From: Parabacteroides distasonis ATCC 8503
GTDB taxonomy: Bacteria; Bacteroidota; Bacteroidia; Bacteroidales; Tannerellaceae
Direction of reading: 5' to 3'
Length of the DNA stretch: 64,000 nt
Assembly: GCF_000012845.1 (NCBI RefSeq)
Contig: NC_009615.1
Span: 4,466,501 to 4,530,500 of the forward strand
Shown here: one piece after another, positions 1-7,501 of the stretch
Layout of the letters: every line of letters starts with the position of its first letter
Numbering within the stretch: position 1 is the stretch's first letter
The notes under the pieces: model-generated
What the model was told of the DNA's origin: nothing
Seen by the model: only the letters and a program-made list of their open reading frames with translations
Databases searched by the model: none
Program-made: the position numbers and the translations under genes

Positions 1-845
1 CGTTGGCTATATTGATCAATGGAGGTACGGCTTCCGCCGCTGAGATCGTATCGGGATCTTTGCAGGATATGGATCGTGCCGTGTTGGTGGGACAACGTTC
101 GTTTGGTAAGGGGTTGGTGCAAGCTCCTCGTGACCTGCCTTATAATGGAAAAGTGAAAATCACGATGAGTAAATACTATATCCCGAGTGGCCGTTGCATC
201 CAGCAAATCGATTATTCGCACCGGAAAGAGGATGGTAGCGTGGCTGCTATTCCGGATAGCTTGACTTCCGTATTCTATACGTCCAAGAAGCGTCCGGTTC
301 GTGATGGTGGTGGCGTACGTCCGGAGTTTGAGGTGAAGGAGCCGAAAGTGCCTACCATGATGTATTATTTGGCGGCGGATACGGTCTTGTTCGACTTCGT
401 TACGGATTGGGCACAAAAGCATAAGACAATCGCTCCTATCGAGGAATTTACGGTTTCCGATGAGGATTTCGAAGCTTTGAAGCAATACGCCAAGTCCAAG
501 AATTTCACGTATGACCGCCAAAGCGAGAAAGTATTGAGGAACTTAAAAGAAGTGGCTGAGTTCGAGGGGTATCTGGAGGAGGATTCTACTGCGTTCAAGG
601 AATTAGAGGCTAAGCTGACTCCGAATCTGGAAAAAGATTTCGATCGTTTCAAGGATGAGGTGAAACGAGTAATGGCCGCCGAGATCGTAAAACGTTATTA
701 TTACCAACGAGGAGAGTTGCAAGAAAGCTTGAAAGATGATCTTGTATTGGAGAAAGCGTTGGAGGTATTGGGCGATCCGGATTTATACAGGCGTACATTG
801 AGCGTGCCGGTTGAGTTGGAAGCGGCCACCAAGGGTACCGAATAG
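1..845 (+). CDS. C-terminal processing peptidase (S41 family), 3' part only
   Basis: The gene enters from the left edge, so its signal peptide, PDZ domain and first part of the protease domain are missing; the reading frame begins at base 3. What remains starts in the catalytic core: the INGGTASAAEI block carries the family's nucleophilic Ser (residue 11 of the visible part) and the SFGKGLVQ block carries the partner Lys (residue 36). S41 proteases cut exported proteins near their C-termini in the periplasm. After the core come about 190 residues rich in charged helix, as in Bacteroidetes members. The stop at 843-845 is followed by a short repeat array and then by the convergent metallophosphoesterase gene. 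Confidence 0.9.
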   Translation, partial: LAILINGGTASAAEIVSGSLQDMDRAVLVGQRSFGKGLVQAPRDLPYNGKVKITMSKYYIPSGRCIQQIDYSHRKEDGSVAAIPDSLTSVFYTSKKRPVRDGGGVRPEFEVKEPKVPTMMYYLAADTVLFDFVTDWAQKHKTIAPIEEFTVSDEDFEALKQYAKSKNFTYDRQSEKVLRNLKEVAEFEGYLEEDSTAFKELEAKLTPNLEKDFDRFKDEVKRVMAAEIVKRYYYQRGELQESLKDDLVLEKALEVLGDPDLYRRTLSVPVELEAATKGTE

Positions 846-857
846 GCGGGTTTCTGC

Positions 858-938
858 CGATGCCCATTCAAAGGGCCTTACAATGCCCATTCAAGCGAGC
901 TTACGATGCCCATTGTCAGCTCCCTTGAATGGGCATCG
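858..938. repeat. 23-nt tandem array with inverted last unit
   Basis: The word ATGCCCATTCAA starts at 860 and 883, its first nine bases recur at 906, and the inverted copy TTGAATGGGCAT lies at 925-936. The spacing is exactly 23 nt between the direct copies. The first and last copies can pair as a 17-bp stem with one bulged base (858-875 with 922-938), so the array could also act as a terminator between the two converging genes. The right part encodes the last residues of the minus-strand metallophosphoesterase. Confidence 0.75.
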
Positions 939-2094
939 TGCTTTTCCCTCTTTCGCCAGTCTGTTTGGGGGCTTTGAAGCGGATATGCAATACGACCAAT
1001 TCCGAGACGGTTCCCACCCGATAAGGAGGTCCTGCTATACCAATGCCGGAAGATACATAGAATTGCGTAGGTCCTTTCTTATAATATCCGTACGGGCATT
1101 CATACACAAGCTTCATCAGTAGGGGATAAGGCCATAACTGCCCGTTATGCGTATGTCCGTGCAGTCCCAAATCCACCCCATTCATATTCATCTCGGCGAA
1201 CGACCAAGGTTGATGATCCAAAACGATAATCGGTTTGCCGGTATCCACCCCTTCCATTAACGAATGAAGCGATTTTCGTTTCTTATGGATGAAATCATCC
1301 CTCCCTATCAAATAAAAAGTTGAGTCCGGTTGGACCACCGAGTCTATTAGTAGCGTACCTCCGGTCTTTTGCAGCCAACGATATTTCGCGTTCCGGTTTG
1401 CCCGGTATTCATGATTCCCGTAAATGATATATACTCCCAACGGAGCTTTTAATTGTTTTAAATCATCCTCTATGTGGGCGTTTTCCGCGAACCGGGATTC
1501 ATAATCCATAATATCCCCCGCTAATACCACCATATCCGGATGCTGTGCGTTGCTGAGCGCCACATATTTTTGTACCAAGTCCTTCCCGATAACCTCTCCG
1601 ATATGTAAGTCGCTCATCATGACAATAGTCAGGCTATCCCGATCCCCTGCGGCTTTGGGCAACGTGATATATACGTTCTTAACAATCGGATTCATTACCG
1701 TATGGTATGCGTGAATCATTAAACCGGTAACACCGAATACGATAAGAAAAAACAGGGTTAGCTTGGTTTGCTGCCAATGCCCTTTCATCCATTTGGGGAA
1801 CCATGGCTTGATACGTTGGGAGAGCCTGATCAACTCAAGTACCAAGAGAGATAAAGTGATATAAATGGACGCTATATACCAAGTGTTACAGATGTATTGG
1901 ATCGTGATTATCACGTTATCAGGTAGTTCATTCCTAAAAATAAATCCGAAAAAATAAAGCGATAGTTCGAGTACGAAAAACAAGATAAAAGGAATCCGGC
2001 AACTTTTCTTAGGAGGAAGCGCTTGATATCCTCTCCAGAAAATATACGGATTTAGTAATAGCTGCGCTACGATCGATTGAATAAATACTTTCAT
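916..2094 (-). CDS. membrane-anchored metallophosphoesterase
   Basis: A calcineurin-like phosphoesterase of about 392 residues. Four to five hydrophobic segments fill the first ~150 residues, and the catalytic domain follows with all metal-binding blocks in order: SDLHIGE (DxH), LAGDIMD (GDxxD), YGNHEYR (GNHE), LDHQPW and LHGHTHNGQ (GHTH). The family includes YkuE/YaeI-like enzymes that may act on lipid phosphates; the substrate here cannot be read from sequence. I start at the ATG at 2094, two bases after the stop of the upstream paralogue, because the longer frame would overlap that gene by 70 bases and lacks homologous-looking residues. The last seven residues (TMPIQGS) are encoded by the 23-nt repeat array. 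Confidence 0.88.
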   Translation of the reverse strand: MKVFIQSIVAQLLLNPYIFWRGYQALPPKKSCRIPFILFFVLELSLYFFGFIFRNELPDNVIITIQYICNTWYIASIYITLSLLVLELIRLSQRIKPWFPKWMKGHWQQTKLTLFFLIVFGVTGLMIHAYHTVMNPIVKNVYITLPKAAGDRDSLTIVMMSDLHIGEVIGKDLVQKYVALSNAQHPDMVVLAGDIMDYESRFAENAHIEDDLKQLKAPLGVYIIYGNHEYRANRNAKYRWLQKTGGTLLIDSVVQPDSTFYLIGRDDFIHKKRKSLHSLMEGVDTGKPIIVLDHQPWSFAEMNMNGVDLGLHGHTHNGQLWPYPLLMKLVYECPYGYYKKGPTQFYVSSGIGIAGPPYRVGTVSELVVLHIRFKAPKQTGERGKSTMPIQGS

Positions 2095-2096
2095 CT

Positions 2097-3191
2097 TTAC
2101 TCTTTGAATGTAATATTGAACACCACCATCTCGCTGTCCGTCCCGATACGGAAAGGCGGTCCCCACAAAGATAAGCCGGATGAGACATAAACCGTACTAT
2201 TTCCGATTTTTTTAATCCCGTAACTTAATTCGAACAGATGATCCACGATCCAGTTCATCGGCCATACTTGTCCTCGATGTGTATGTCCGCTAAACTGTAA
2301 GTCTACGCCAGCTTCTTCCGTTTTCTCTAAATCGTAGGGTTGATGGTCTAGTAAGATAACAGGTTTGCTTTTATCAAGGTTCGCAGTAAGCTGACCTAAA
2401 GTTTTCCGTCCTTTGTTATGCCGGTCGTCCCGTCCTATGAGTTGGATCTGATTGGGCAAGATAGCCACGGAATCCCTTAAAAGTTCGATGGGTGTCTGCG
2501 CTATGAATTTCTCGCTCTCCTCTATGCCACTGATATACTCATGGTTACCCGGTACCATATAAACGCCTAATGGGGCGTAGATCTTGGACAGTTCCTCTTC
2601 CATATGCTCGTATCGCAGAGGTGCGACACTGTTGTCTATCAAGTCTCCACCGATAAGAACGATGTCCGGGCGTTGGGCGTTTATCATATCCACATATCCG
2701 GCAAGCATTGTCTTGTTGGTAGCGTATCCTAAGTGTATGTCGCTAATGGCTACGACCTTCAGCGGCTGTCCATCGGTATTGGCCGGTTTGTTGATAACCA
2801 TGTTGATAACTCGTGTATCAGGATGTTGGTAATTATAGTTTCCATATCCTAATAAGCTGAGTGTTAAGAATAAGGATAAATAGAATGAGTATTTGAAACG
2901 TAGGTGGAAAAGTCGTAAGATATCAAATACCAACAGAGCTAATACCATGTATAAAGTGAACACGAGCCATCCTGTTCCTACTTGGGAAACTGTTTGAGCG
3001 AAAGAAGCCGGCATATCTAGGTTCCTGAATAGAAAACTACTGAAGAATGATAAAACTCCTCCCCAAAAAACAATGGATAACAATACTTTAACTCCGGTAG
3101 ACTGGCTTTTCAAAGCCTGTTTTCCCTTTAGATAAATATAAATATTCCCTGCAAGATACAGGATTGGAAGTATGATAAAGAACGTCCACAT
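2097..3191 (-). CDS. membrane-anchored metallophosphoesterase (paralogue)
   Basis: A 364-residue paralogue of the downstream gene with the same plan: four or so transmembrane helices in residues 1-125, then a phosphoesterase domain with SDIHLGY, IGGDLID, PGNHEYI, LDHQPYD and FSGHTHRGQ. All expected metal ligands are present, so both copies look active. The two genes are adjacent on the minus strand with two bases between stop and start, which points to a tandem duplication within one operon. A -7 like element (TATCTTCG, complement of 3208-3215) lies 16 bases before the start. Confidence 0.88.
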   Translation of the reverse strand: MWTFFIILPILYLAGNIYIYLKGKQALKSQSTGVKVLLSIVFWGGVLSFFSSFLFRNLDMPASFAQTVSQVGTGWLVFTLYMVLALLVFDILRLFHLRFKYSFYLSLFLTLSLLGYGNYNYQHPDTRVINMVINKPANTDGQPLKVVAISDIHLGYATNKTMLAGYVDMINAQRPDIVLIGGDLIDNSVAPLRYEHMEEELSKIYAPLGVYMVPGNHEYISGIEESEKFIAQTPIELLRDSVAILPNQIQLIGRDDRHNKGRKTLGQLTANLDKSKPVILLDHQPYDLEKTEEAGVDLQFSGHTHRGQVWPMNWIVDHLFELSYGIKKIGNSTVYVSSGLSLWGPPFRIGTDSEMVVFNITFKE

Positions 3192-3207
3192 CTCAATTAA
3201 TTTTCCG

Positions 3208-3215
3208 CGAAGATA
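3208..3215 (-). promoter_or_regulatory. putative -7 element for metallophosphoesterase operon
   Basis: Read on the minus strand this is TATCTTCG, which fits the Bacteroidetes -7 consensus TAnnTTTG with T-to-C at position 7, a variant seen at several other starts in this window. No convincing -33 TTTG is visible. Confidence 0.4.
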
Positions 3216-3356
3216 ATGAAAACTCTTTAGGTAGCAAACGCTGCACGCTACGTCCCTATAGGATCGATATAAATTCCAAACAATAAGTTTGGTAATGAAA
3301 AGAATTATATAATATGCTGATTATTAGTATGTTAAAAACAGGATGATCTTTTACTC

Positions 3357-3422
3357 AAAACATGTACGTGTTTTAGGGAAAAGTCGTAGGTGTTTTTCAA
3401 AAAAGTCGTACGTGTTTTTCCC
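3357..3422. repeat. 22-nt tandem array, three units
   Basis: Three abutting units of exactly 22 bases (3357, 3379, 3401). They share the frame AAAA-n6-n2-GTGTTTT, and the first contains the near-perfect dyad AAAACATGTACGTGTTTT. It lies in the 288-bp gap between the divergently spaced phosphoesterase and response regulator genes; nothing else is recognisable in that gap. It has the same period as the arrays at 22083, 45780 and 47491, but a different sequence apart from a shared GTACGTG core with the prmC array. Confidence 0.8.
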
Positions 3423-3479
3423 GAATCATGCGATAGGGAACAAGGGCGTATCTAGAAATCTACAATAAGCCCCCCTTAA

Positions 3480-4172
3480 TTACGATGAGGAGAGTTGGTC
3501 TTTTTTTGATAATATATATCCAACTCCTTTTACGGCATCTATTGAAAGTGTGGTATCTTTTTCCAATAATTTGCGCAAACGCGAGATGCTGTTGTTTAGG
3601 CTATCATGAACTTCTTGCCCATCCCATATTTCATGAAAAAGCTTTTCTCTGCTTACTGGCTGATTTAATTGCTCGGATAACAGATAGAATAACTTGAAAT
3701 CTTTAGGACTTAATGTTTTTGACTGTTCTTGTTTATAGAATAATTTATGAGTGGAGAGTTCCAGTTGGTAATCTCCAATAGATATACTATTTGATATCGG
3801 ACTGCCCTTTTTACAAAACCTTTGGATTAGGAAATCTATTTCTTGTATATCATACGGTTTTTTGGTGTAATGATTAGCTCCGGCTTCATAGCAGCGTGTT
3901 ATTTCCTCCCCTTCGTTGTGGGAAGAGGCTATCAGTACAGGCAATGAAGGATGCTTTGAACGAATAAAAGGCAAATAATCCAATGCGTTTTGATTGCCAA
4001 CTTCCAGATCGAGAAGCAGGATATTAGGGCAGTCTTTTTCTATCATGTCTTGAATACCGCTTAACGTGTTGGCGTAGCAAACCTCGTATCCTTTACTTTG
4101 CAAGGCCAATACGATGATTAATCCAAGGTTTGGGTCATCTTCAATAAAGATCACTTTCTGTTTATCTTCCAT
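3480..4172 (-). CDS. response regulator, OmpR/PhoB family
   Basis: A 230-residue two-domain regulator. The receiver domain (about residues 5-120) has the acidic pair E11-D12-D13, the phospho-acceptor D55 in LLLDLEV, and the conserved Lys in TKKPYD. The C-terminal winged helix (about 135-225) contains the typical LSPKDFKLFYLL and SRLRKLLEKD blocks. It follows the histidine kinase with only six bases between, so the two form one operon, and it is the nearest regulator to the divergent peptide cluster. OmpR/PhoB proteins bind direct repeats with 11-bp spacing; exactly such repeats lie at 5620-5663, which suggests (inference) that this protein controls the peptide operon. Confidence 0.92.
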   Translation of the reverse strand: MEDKQKVIFIEDDPNLGLIIVLALQSKGYEVCYANTLSGIQDMIEKDCPNILLLDLEVGNQNALDYLPFIRSKHPSLPVLIASSHNEGEEITRCYEAGANHYTKKPYDIQEIDFLIQRFCKKGSPISNSISIGDYQLELSTHKLFYKQEQSKTLSPKDFKLFYLLSEQLNQPVSREKLFHEIWDGQEVHDSLNNSISRLRKLLEKDTTLSIDAVKGVGYILSKKDQLSSS

Positions 4173-4178
4173 ATAGTG

Positions 4179-5555
4179 TTATGAGTTTTCGGCTGGTAAG
4201 TTAATGAAAAATGTTGAACCGACACCCTCCTCACTCTGAAAAGTTAGGGAGCCGCCCATTTCTTTAGCCATTAGCATTACGCTACTCAAACCTAATCCAT
4301 ATCCCGGTTGCGCTGGCTTGTCGGCTTGTTTCACCCGGAAGAATTGTTGTCCGAGTTTTTTCTGGGCTTTCTTGGGGATTCCCCAACCGGTGTCTTTTAT
4401 GGCTATTCGGTAATGGTTGTTTTTCATAGTCAACGTTACGGTGATTCGTACATCGTCATTCGAATATTTCAATGCGTTCTCTAGCAAATTCCGGAGGCAA
4501 CGTTCCAAACGAACGGTATCAGCTTCGATCATGTCGGGGAAATCCTCGCTTTTCTCAAGCTTGAACAAGGGGATCTTATTAGGATAGAGCCTTGCTATCG
4601 CTTGGTAGGTTTGCTCAATAAATGATTTAATATCTATAGGCGACTTTCGTGTGCTCTCTTTTCCATCCGCTGTTTTCAATAGTGACAGCATGGACTCGAT
4701 GATCTCTATCAACTGTTTTATCTGAGTTTTTCCGGTATTTAATATGTTCACTTTCATCGGTTCATTCTCTAGGCTAGCGATAAGATCCATAGAGGCATAC
4801 GCCGTGTTCAGCGGGGATTTCAAGTCGTGGATAGCGCTATGTACGGCTATTTCACGGTCTCGGAGTTGGGCGTGGGCTTTACGTATTGTTCTTAATAAAT
4901 AATATAGGCAACTCGCCGAGGTAAGGATGATTAGACAAGATACGATAAAAGCCAAGAGCTTTCGTTGGACAATGTCAGAAAGAGGTAATTTAACGAAAGC
5001 CTGTACATATTGTAATCCCTGCGTTCCTATCGGGAGCTTTTCTGTTTGGAACTTATAAAATGAAAGGTTGAATTTTTTTCCTACCGTATTTACGGTTTGC
5101 CGGGTAGAGTCTGATATTTCTATATAAGATATTGCTTGTAAATTGTGATCAGTTAATGTTTTATTGAATAGGCTGTCTAATACATTTGGTTTTAAGGGTC
5201 TATTTGCATTACGTAGACCGTCTTGCATACGTTGCGCTAATAGGTCGGCATAGTTATCTTTTAGATTCCGATTTTTTATTTGTGGCCAGATTATGGTATC
5301 CCCTTTTAGCTTGGCTCGTTCCTCTGGTGTCATATCACTAGCTCTTCTTATGATTCTTTTGGGGTTGTTGGGGTCTTTCGGTTTGTTGCTAACCATTCGC
5401 TTGGACATTTCTTGCTTGATAGCCTCTTCGAATAGCTCTTCAAGGACTTCTTGCGTTTTATATTTTTCAGCGTTATATATATTGTATAGCCAATATCCTT
5501 GGGAGAGTATTAAGACTAGCAACATAATGGCCGCAATATATAAGGAGTGTTTCAT
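4179..5555 (-). CDS. sensor histidine kinase
   Basis: A 458-residue membrane kinase. One transmembrane helix spans about residues 5-25, a periplasmic sensor region of roughly 175 residues follows, and a second helix lies near 200-222. The cytoplasmic part has the H box IHDLKSPLN with H243, the N box LRNLLENALKYSN, and G boxes DTGWGIP and GYGLGLSS. The periplasmic part resembles no sensor domain I can name. It is the first gene of the kinase-regulator operon and is transcribed away from the peptide genes, an arrangement common in regulated peptide clusters. Confidence 0.92.
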   Translation of the reverse strand: MKHSLYIAAIMLLVLILSQGYWLYNIYNAEKYKTQEVLEELFEEAIKQEMSKRMVSNKPKDPNNPKRIIRRASDMTPEERAKLKGDTIIWPQIKNRNLKDNYADLLAQRMQDGLRNANRPLKPNVLDSLFNKTLTDHNLQAISYIEISDSTRQTVNTVGKKFNLSFYKFQTEKLPIGTQGLQYVQAFVKLPLSDIVQRKLLAFIVSCLIILTSASCLYYLLRTIRKAHAQLRDREIAVHSAIHDLKSPLNTAYASMDLIASLENEPMKVNILNTGKTQIKQLIEIIESMLSLLKTADGKESTRKSPIDIKSFIEQTYQAIARLYPNKIPLFKLEKSEDFPDMIEADTVRLERCLRNLLENALKYSNDDVRITVTLTMKNNHYRIAIKDTGWGIPKKAQKKLGQQFFRVKQADKPAQPGYGLGLSSVMLMAKEMGGSLTFQSEEGVGSTFFINLPAENS

Positions 5556-5619
5556 GATAGATTCGTTATTTTGGATGTGAAGATAGTGAATAATCTTAAA
5601 AAAGATGCGTTTTTCTCGT

Positions 5620-5663
5620 TTTGTTAGCTTTTTGTTAGATGAAAATTAGGTGTTTGTTAGATA
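5620..5663 (+). promoter_or_regulatory. four tandem 11-bp boxes, likely response-regulator binding site
   Basis: Boxes begin at 5620, 5631, 5642 and 5653, each 11 bases apart. Three start with TTTGTTAG exactly and one with the weaker AAAATTAG. The last box ends 19 bases before the candidate -7 element at 5683, where the -33 contact is normally made. Eleven-base direct repeats overlapping the upstream promoter element are how PhoB/OmpR-family regulators activate, and such a regulator is encoded 1.4 kb away on the other strand. The sequence pattern is directly visible; the assignment to that regulator is inference. Confidence 0.65.
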
Positions 5664-5682
5664 GAGTACGAAATTTTACTTA

Positions 5683-5690
5683 TATTTTTG
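5683..5690 (+). promoter_or_regulatory. putative -7 element for peptide operon
   Basis: TATTTTTG matches the Bacteroidetes TAnnTTTG consensus. The start codon of the first peptide gene is 26 bases downstream. No TTTG lies at the normal 19-21-base distance, consistent with dependence on an activator bound to the boxes just upstream. Confidence 0.5.
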
Positions 5691-5715
5691 TAACAGACTA
5701 AAAAAGCATATAGAC

Positions 5716-5862
5716 ATGGAAATTGGTGATTTGTTGTCGAAGGAAGAACTTTCCGCTATAAAAGGTGGTGAATGGCATTATGATGAAGAGACTGACGAAT
5801 GGTATTGGATTGAGGATGGACGGAAGGTTCTGTGTCCACAAGAAAATCCTAGACAGTCATAA
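5716..5862 (+). CDS. double-glycine leader peptide 1 (RiPP precursor)
   Basis: A 48-codon gene. Residues 1-18 form a leader, MEIGDLLSKEELSAIKGG, with the hydrophobic and acidic spacing of double-glycine (ComC/bacteriocin type) leaders that C39 peptidases cut after the GG. The predicted core (residues 19-48) is acidic and aromatic: EWHYDEETDEWYW then a single Cys near the end. Trp and Tyr recur in a WxYxxxxxxWYW arrangement. It is the first gene after the boxes and promoter, followed by a second GG peptide, a radical SAM protein and a C39 exporter, which supports the call although the core is unlike any product I recognise. Confidence 0.75.
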   Translation: MEIGDLLSKEELSAIKGGEWHYDEETDEWYWIEDGRKVLCPQENPRQS

Positions 5863-5881
5863 GTAAAATAGTAAATGAAAC

Positions 5882-5898
5882 GGTCATAGATTATGACC
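5882..5898. other. short hairpin between the two peptide genes
   Basis: GGTCATA and TATGACC form a perfect 7-bp stem around a three-base loop, 20 bases after the stop of peptide 1. There is no T run. It could protect or process the transcript, or be a protein-binding dyad; its role is unknown. Confidence 0.45.
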
Positions 5899-5925
5899 TA
5901 TTATAAACTATAAATTTTAGATATT

Positions 5926-6114
5926 ATGAATGATTTAATGAATTTGCCTAGCCTTATTTTAGAGAGGCTAGAGGAAAATGAACTTATTTTAGTTCGTGGA
6001 GGAGAGGATCCAGATGATAAGGCTCCGAATAATGGGGATGGAAGTTGTTCTGGTACTAACAATGGCTCAGGTAAGTGTGGAGGAGTCAATAATTCTTCAG
6101 GGAGGTGTGGCTAA
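5926..6114 (+). CDS. double-glycine leader peptide 2 with three Cys decapeptide repeats (RiPP precursor)
   Basis: A 62-residue peptide. Residues 1-26 are a leader ending LILVRGG. The core (27-62) begins EDPDDKAP and then has three 10-residue repeats of the form NN-x-x-G-x-C-x-G-x, with Cys at 41, 51 and 61; the last repeat stops after CG. Regularly spaced Cys in a Gly/Asn/Ser-rich core is the usual substrate pattern for radical SAM/SPASM enzymes that join Cys sulfur to carbon (sactipeptide or ranthipeptide type). The 30-bp units are also visible in the DNA. The gene is AT-rich and lies just before the maturase gene. Confidence 0.8.
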   Translation: MNDLMNLPSLILERLEENELILVRGGEDPDDKAPNNGDGSCSGTNNGSGKCGGVNNSSGRCG

Positions 6115-6133
6115 TTGATAGTTTTTTTAGTTT

Positions 6134-6164
6134 GATGCTTTCTTTGTAACAGGGAGAAGGCATC
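6134..6164 (+). other. hairpin between peptide 2 and maturase, possible attenuator
   Basis: Bases 6134-6143 (GATGCTTTCT) pair with 6155-6164 (AGAAGGCATC) as a 10-bp stem with one G-U pair and an 11-base loop. No T run follows, so it is not a classical terminator. Peptide operons often carry such a stem after the precursor gene to keep maturase levels below precursor levels; that role is inferred. Confidence 0.45.
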
Positions 6165-6186
6165 AGCTATTTCTATCGAGAAATTA

Positions 6187-7497
6187 ATGAAAAATGAAAT
6201 GAAGAAGATATATTATCAGGTTGTAGAGAAAGTTTTGCCACAGGTTTATTTACTTTATAATTCATTTAATAATAAATTTATATTATTAAATAATGTGAGA
6301 TATGAAAAATATAAAAAAGAAAATATTTTAGAATTAGAGCAATCTGATCCTGTATTATATAAATCTTTGGTGGATAATCAATATATTGTTCCTGATGATT
6401 TTGATGAAAGAGAGATTGTCTTGTTTCGGAAAAAAAGGATGCAATTTGATGCCTCTATGTATCAAGTCATGGTGAATACAACATTGGATTGCAATTTAAA
6501 CTGTTGGTACTTTTACGAGAATAGAATAGCGGGAAGTTTCTTGAAGAGTGAAGTAATAGAAGCTATAAAAAAGAATATAGAACAAGAATATATTAAAACA
6601 TCTTATAGGATATTAAAATTATCATTCTTTGGGGGAGAGCCTTTTTTGTATTTCAGAGGGATAAAAGAAATTCTGGATTTTGCGAGAAACTTTTGCCAAG
6701 TTAATCAATTGGATCTAATTGCTGAATTTACAACAAATGCGATTTTGATAACAGAATCTATTATAGATTATTTAAAAAACTTTGAATGCCAATTCCAAAT
6801 TACTTTGGATGGTGATAGAATACATCATAATCAAATAAAGAAAGATAAGGATAACCCGAATCAGGATACTTATGAGAAGACATTGAGAACTATTCGGCTT
6901 ATTAATGATAAAATTCCCAATAGGTGGCTTGCGGTAAGAATAAACTTTGATAATAAGACATTAGAGAAAATAGATGAAATCATTGGTGATTTGGATTTTC
7001 TAGATCGTAAGTATTGTTTTGTCATTTTGAAAAAAGTGTGGCAACTAGAAAAAGATAAAGTTAATGTGCCGTTATTACATGCTTCGGTTCAAAAGTTTTT
7101 AGATAAGAAATTTTTATTGGATTATTATATTATGCCAAAAGGAGATGTTTGCTTTGCTGAACGGCATAGAGAAGTTTTGTTTAATTATGATGGTAAAGTT
7201 TTTAAGTGTTCTACGATTTCTTCTTTTGATGATCAAAATGCGTTAGGAGAATTTGATTTACAATCCGGACAGGTACATTGGAATGAGACAAAAGTTTCTT
7301 ATTGGTTGAAGGAGATGTTGCCTCAAAATTGTATAGATTGTAAATTACTGCCTGCCTGTTTGGGACCATGTAATAAACAAATAATGTTGCATCCGGGGGA
7401 AAATATATGTACATTTGACGCAATCAATATGACTTTGAAAGAATATCTGATGTATCTTTTCAAATGTCAATTATTAAAAGAAGAATTATACGCATAA
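6187..7497 (+). CDS. radical SAM/SPASM peptide maturase with altered Fe-S motif
   Basis: A 436-residue protein with an N-terminal region of about 95 residues that may bind the leader, a radical SAM barrel (about 95-310) and a SPASM domain. The barrel has a GGEP motif at 149-152 for SAM binding. The cluster motif, normally CX3CX2C, reads CNLNCWYF: C102 and C106 are present, but position 109 is Phe (TTT at 6511-6513). SPASM cysteines look complete: C322, C341, C382, C385, C391, C395 and C408. A Cys codon would need only one base change from TTT. The protein may be inactive, may be a natural pseudo-SAM partner, or the base may be a sequencing error. The gene is markedly AT-rich compared with the genes on both sides. 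Confidence 0.88.
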   Translation: MKNEMKKIYYQVVEKVLPQVYLLYNSFNNKFILLNNVRYEKYKKENILELEQSDPVLYKSLVDNQYIVPDDFDEREIVLFRKKRMQFDASMYQVMVNTTLDCNLNCWYFYENRIAGSFLKSEVIEAIKKNIEQEYIKTSYRILKLSFFGGEPFLYFRGIKEILDFARNFCQVNQLDLIAEFTTNAILITESIIDYLKNFECQFQITLDGDRIHHNQIKKDKDNPNQDTYEKTLRTIRLINDKIPNRWLAVRINFDNKTLEKIDEIIGDLDFLDRKYCFVILKKVWQLEKDKVNVPLLHASVQKFLDKKFLLDYYIMPKGDVCFAERHREVLFNYDGKVFKCSTISSFDDQNALGEFDLQSGQVHWNETKVSYWLKEMLPQNCIDCKLLPACLGPCNKQIMLHPGENICTFDAINMTLKEYLMYLFKCQLLKEELYA

Positions 7498-7501
7498 TAC
7501 C

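Noticed and set aside
5901..6089. Minus-strand frame opposite peptide 2
   Set aside because: It is antisense to a peptide gene that has a leader, a GG site and Cys repeats; the antisense product has no features beyond the mirrored repeat.
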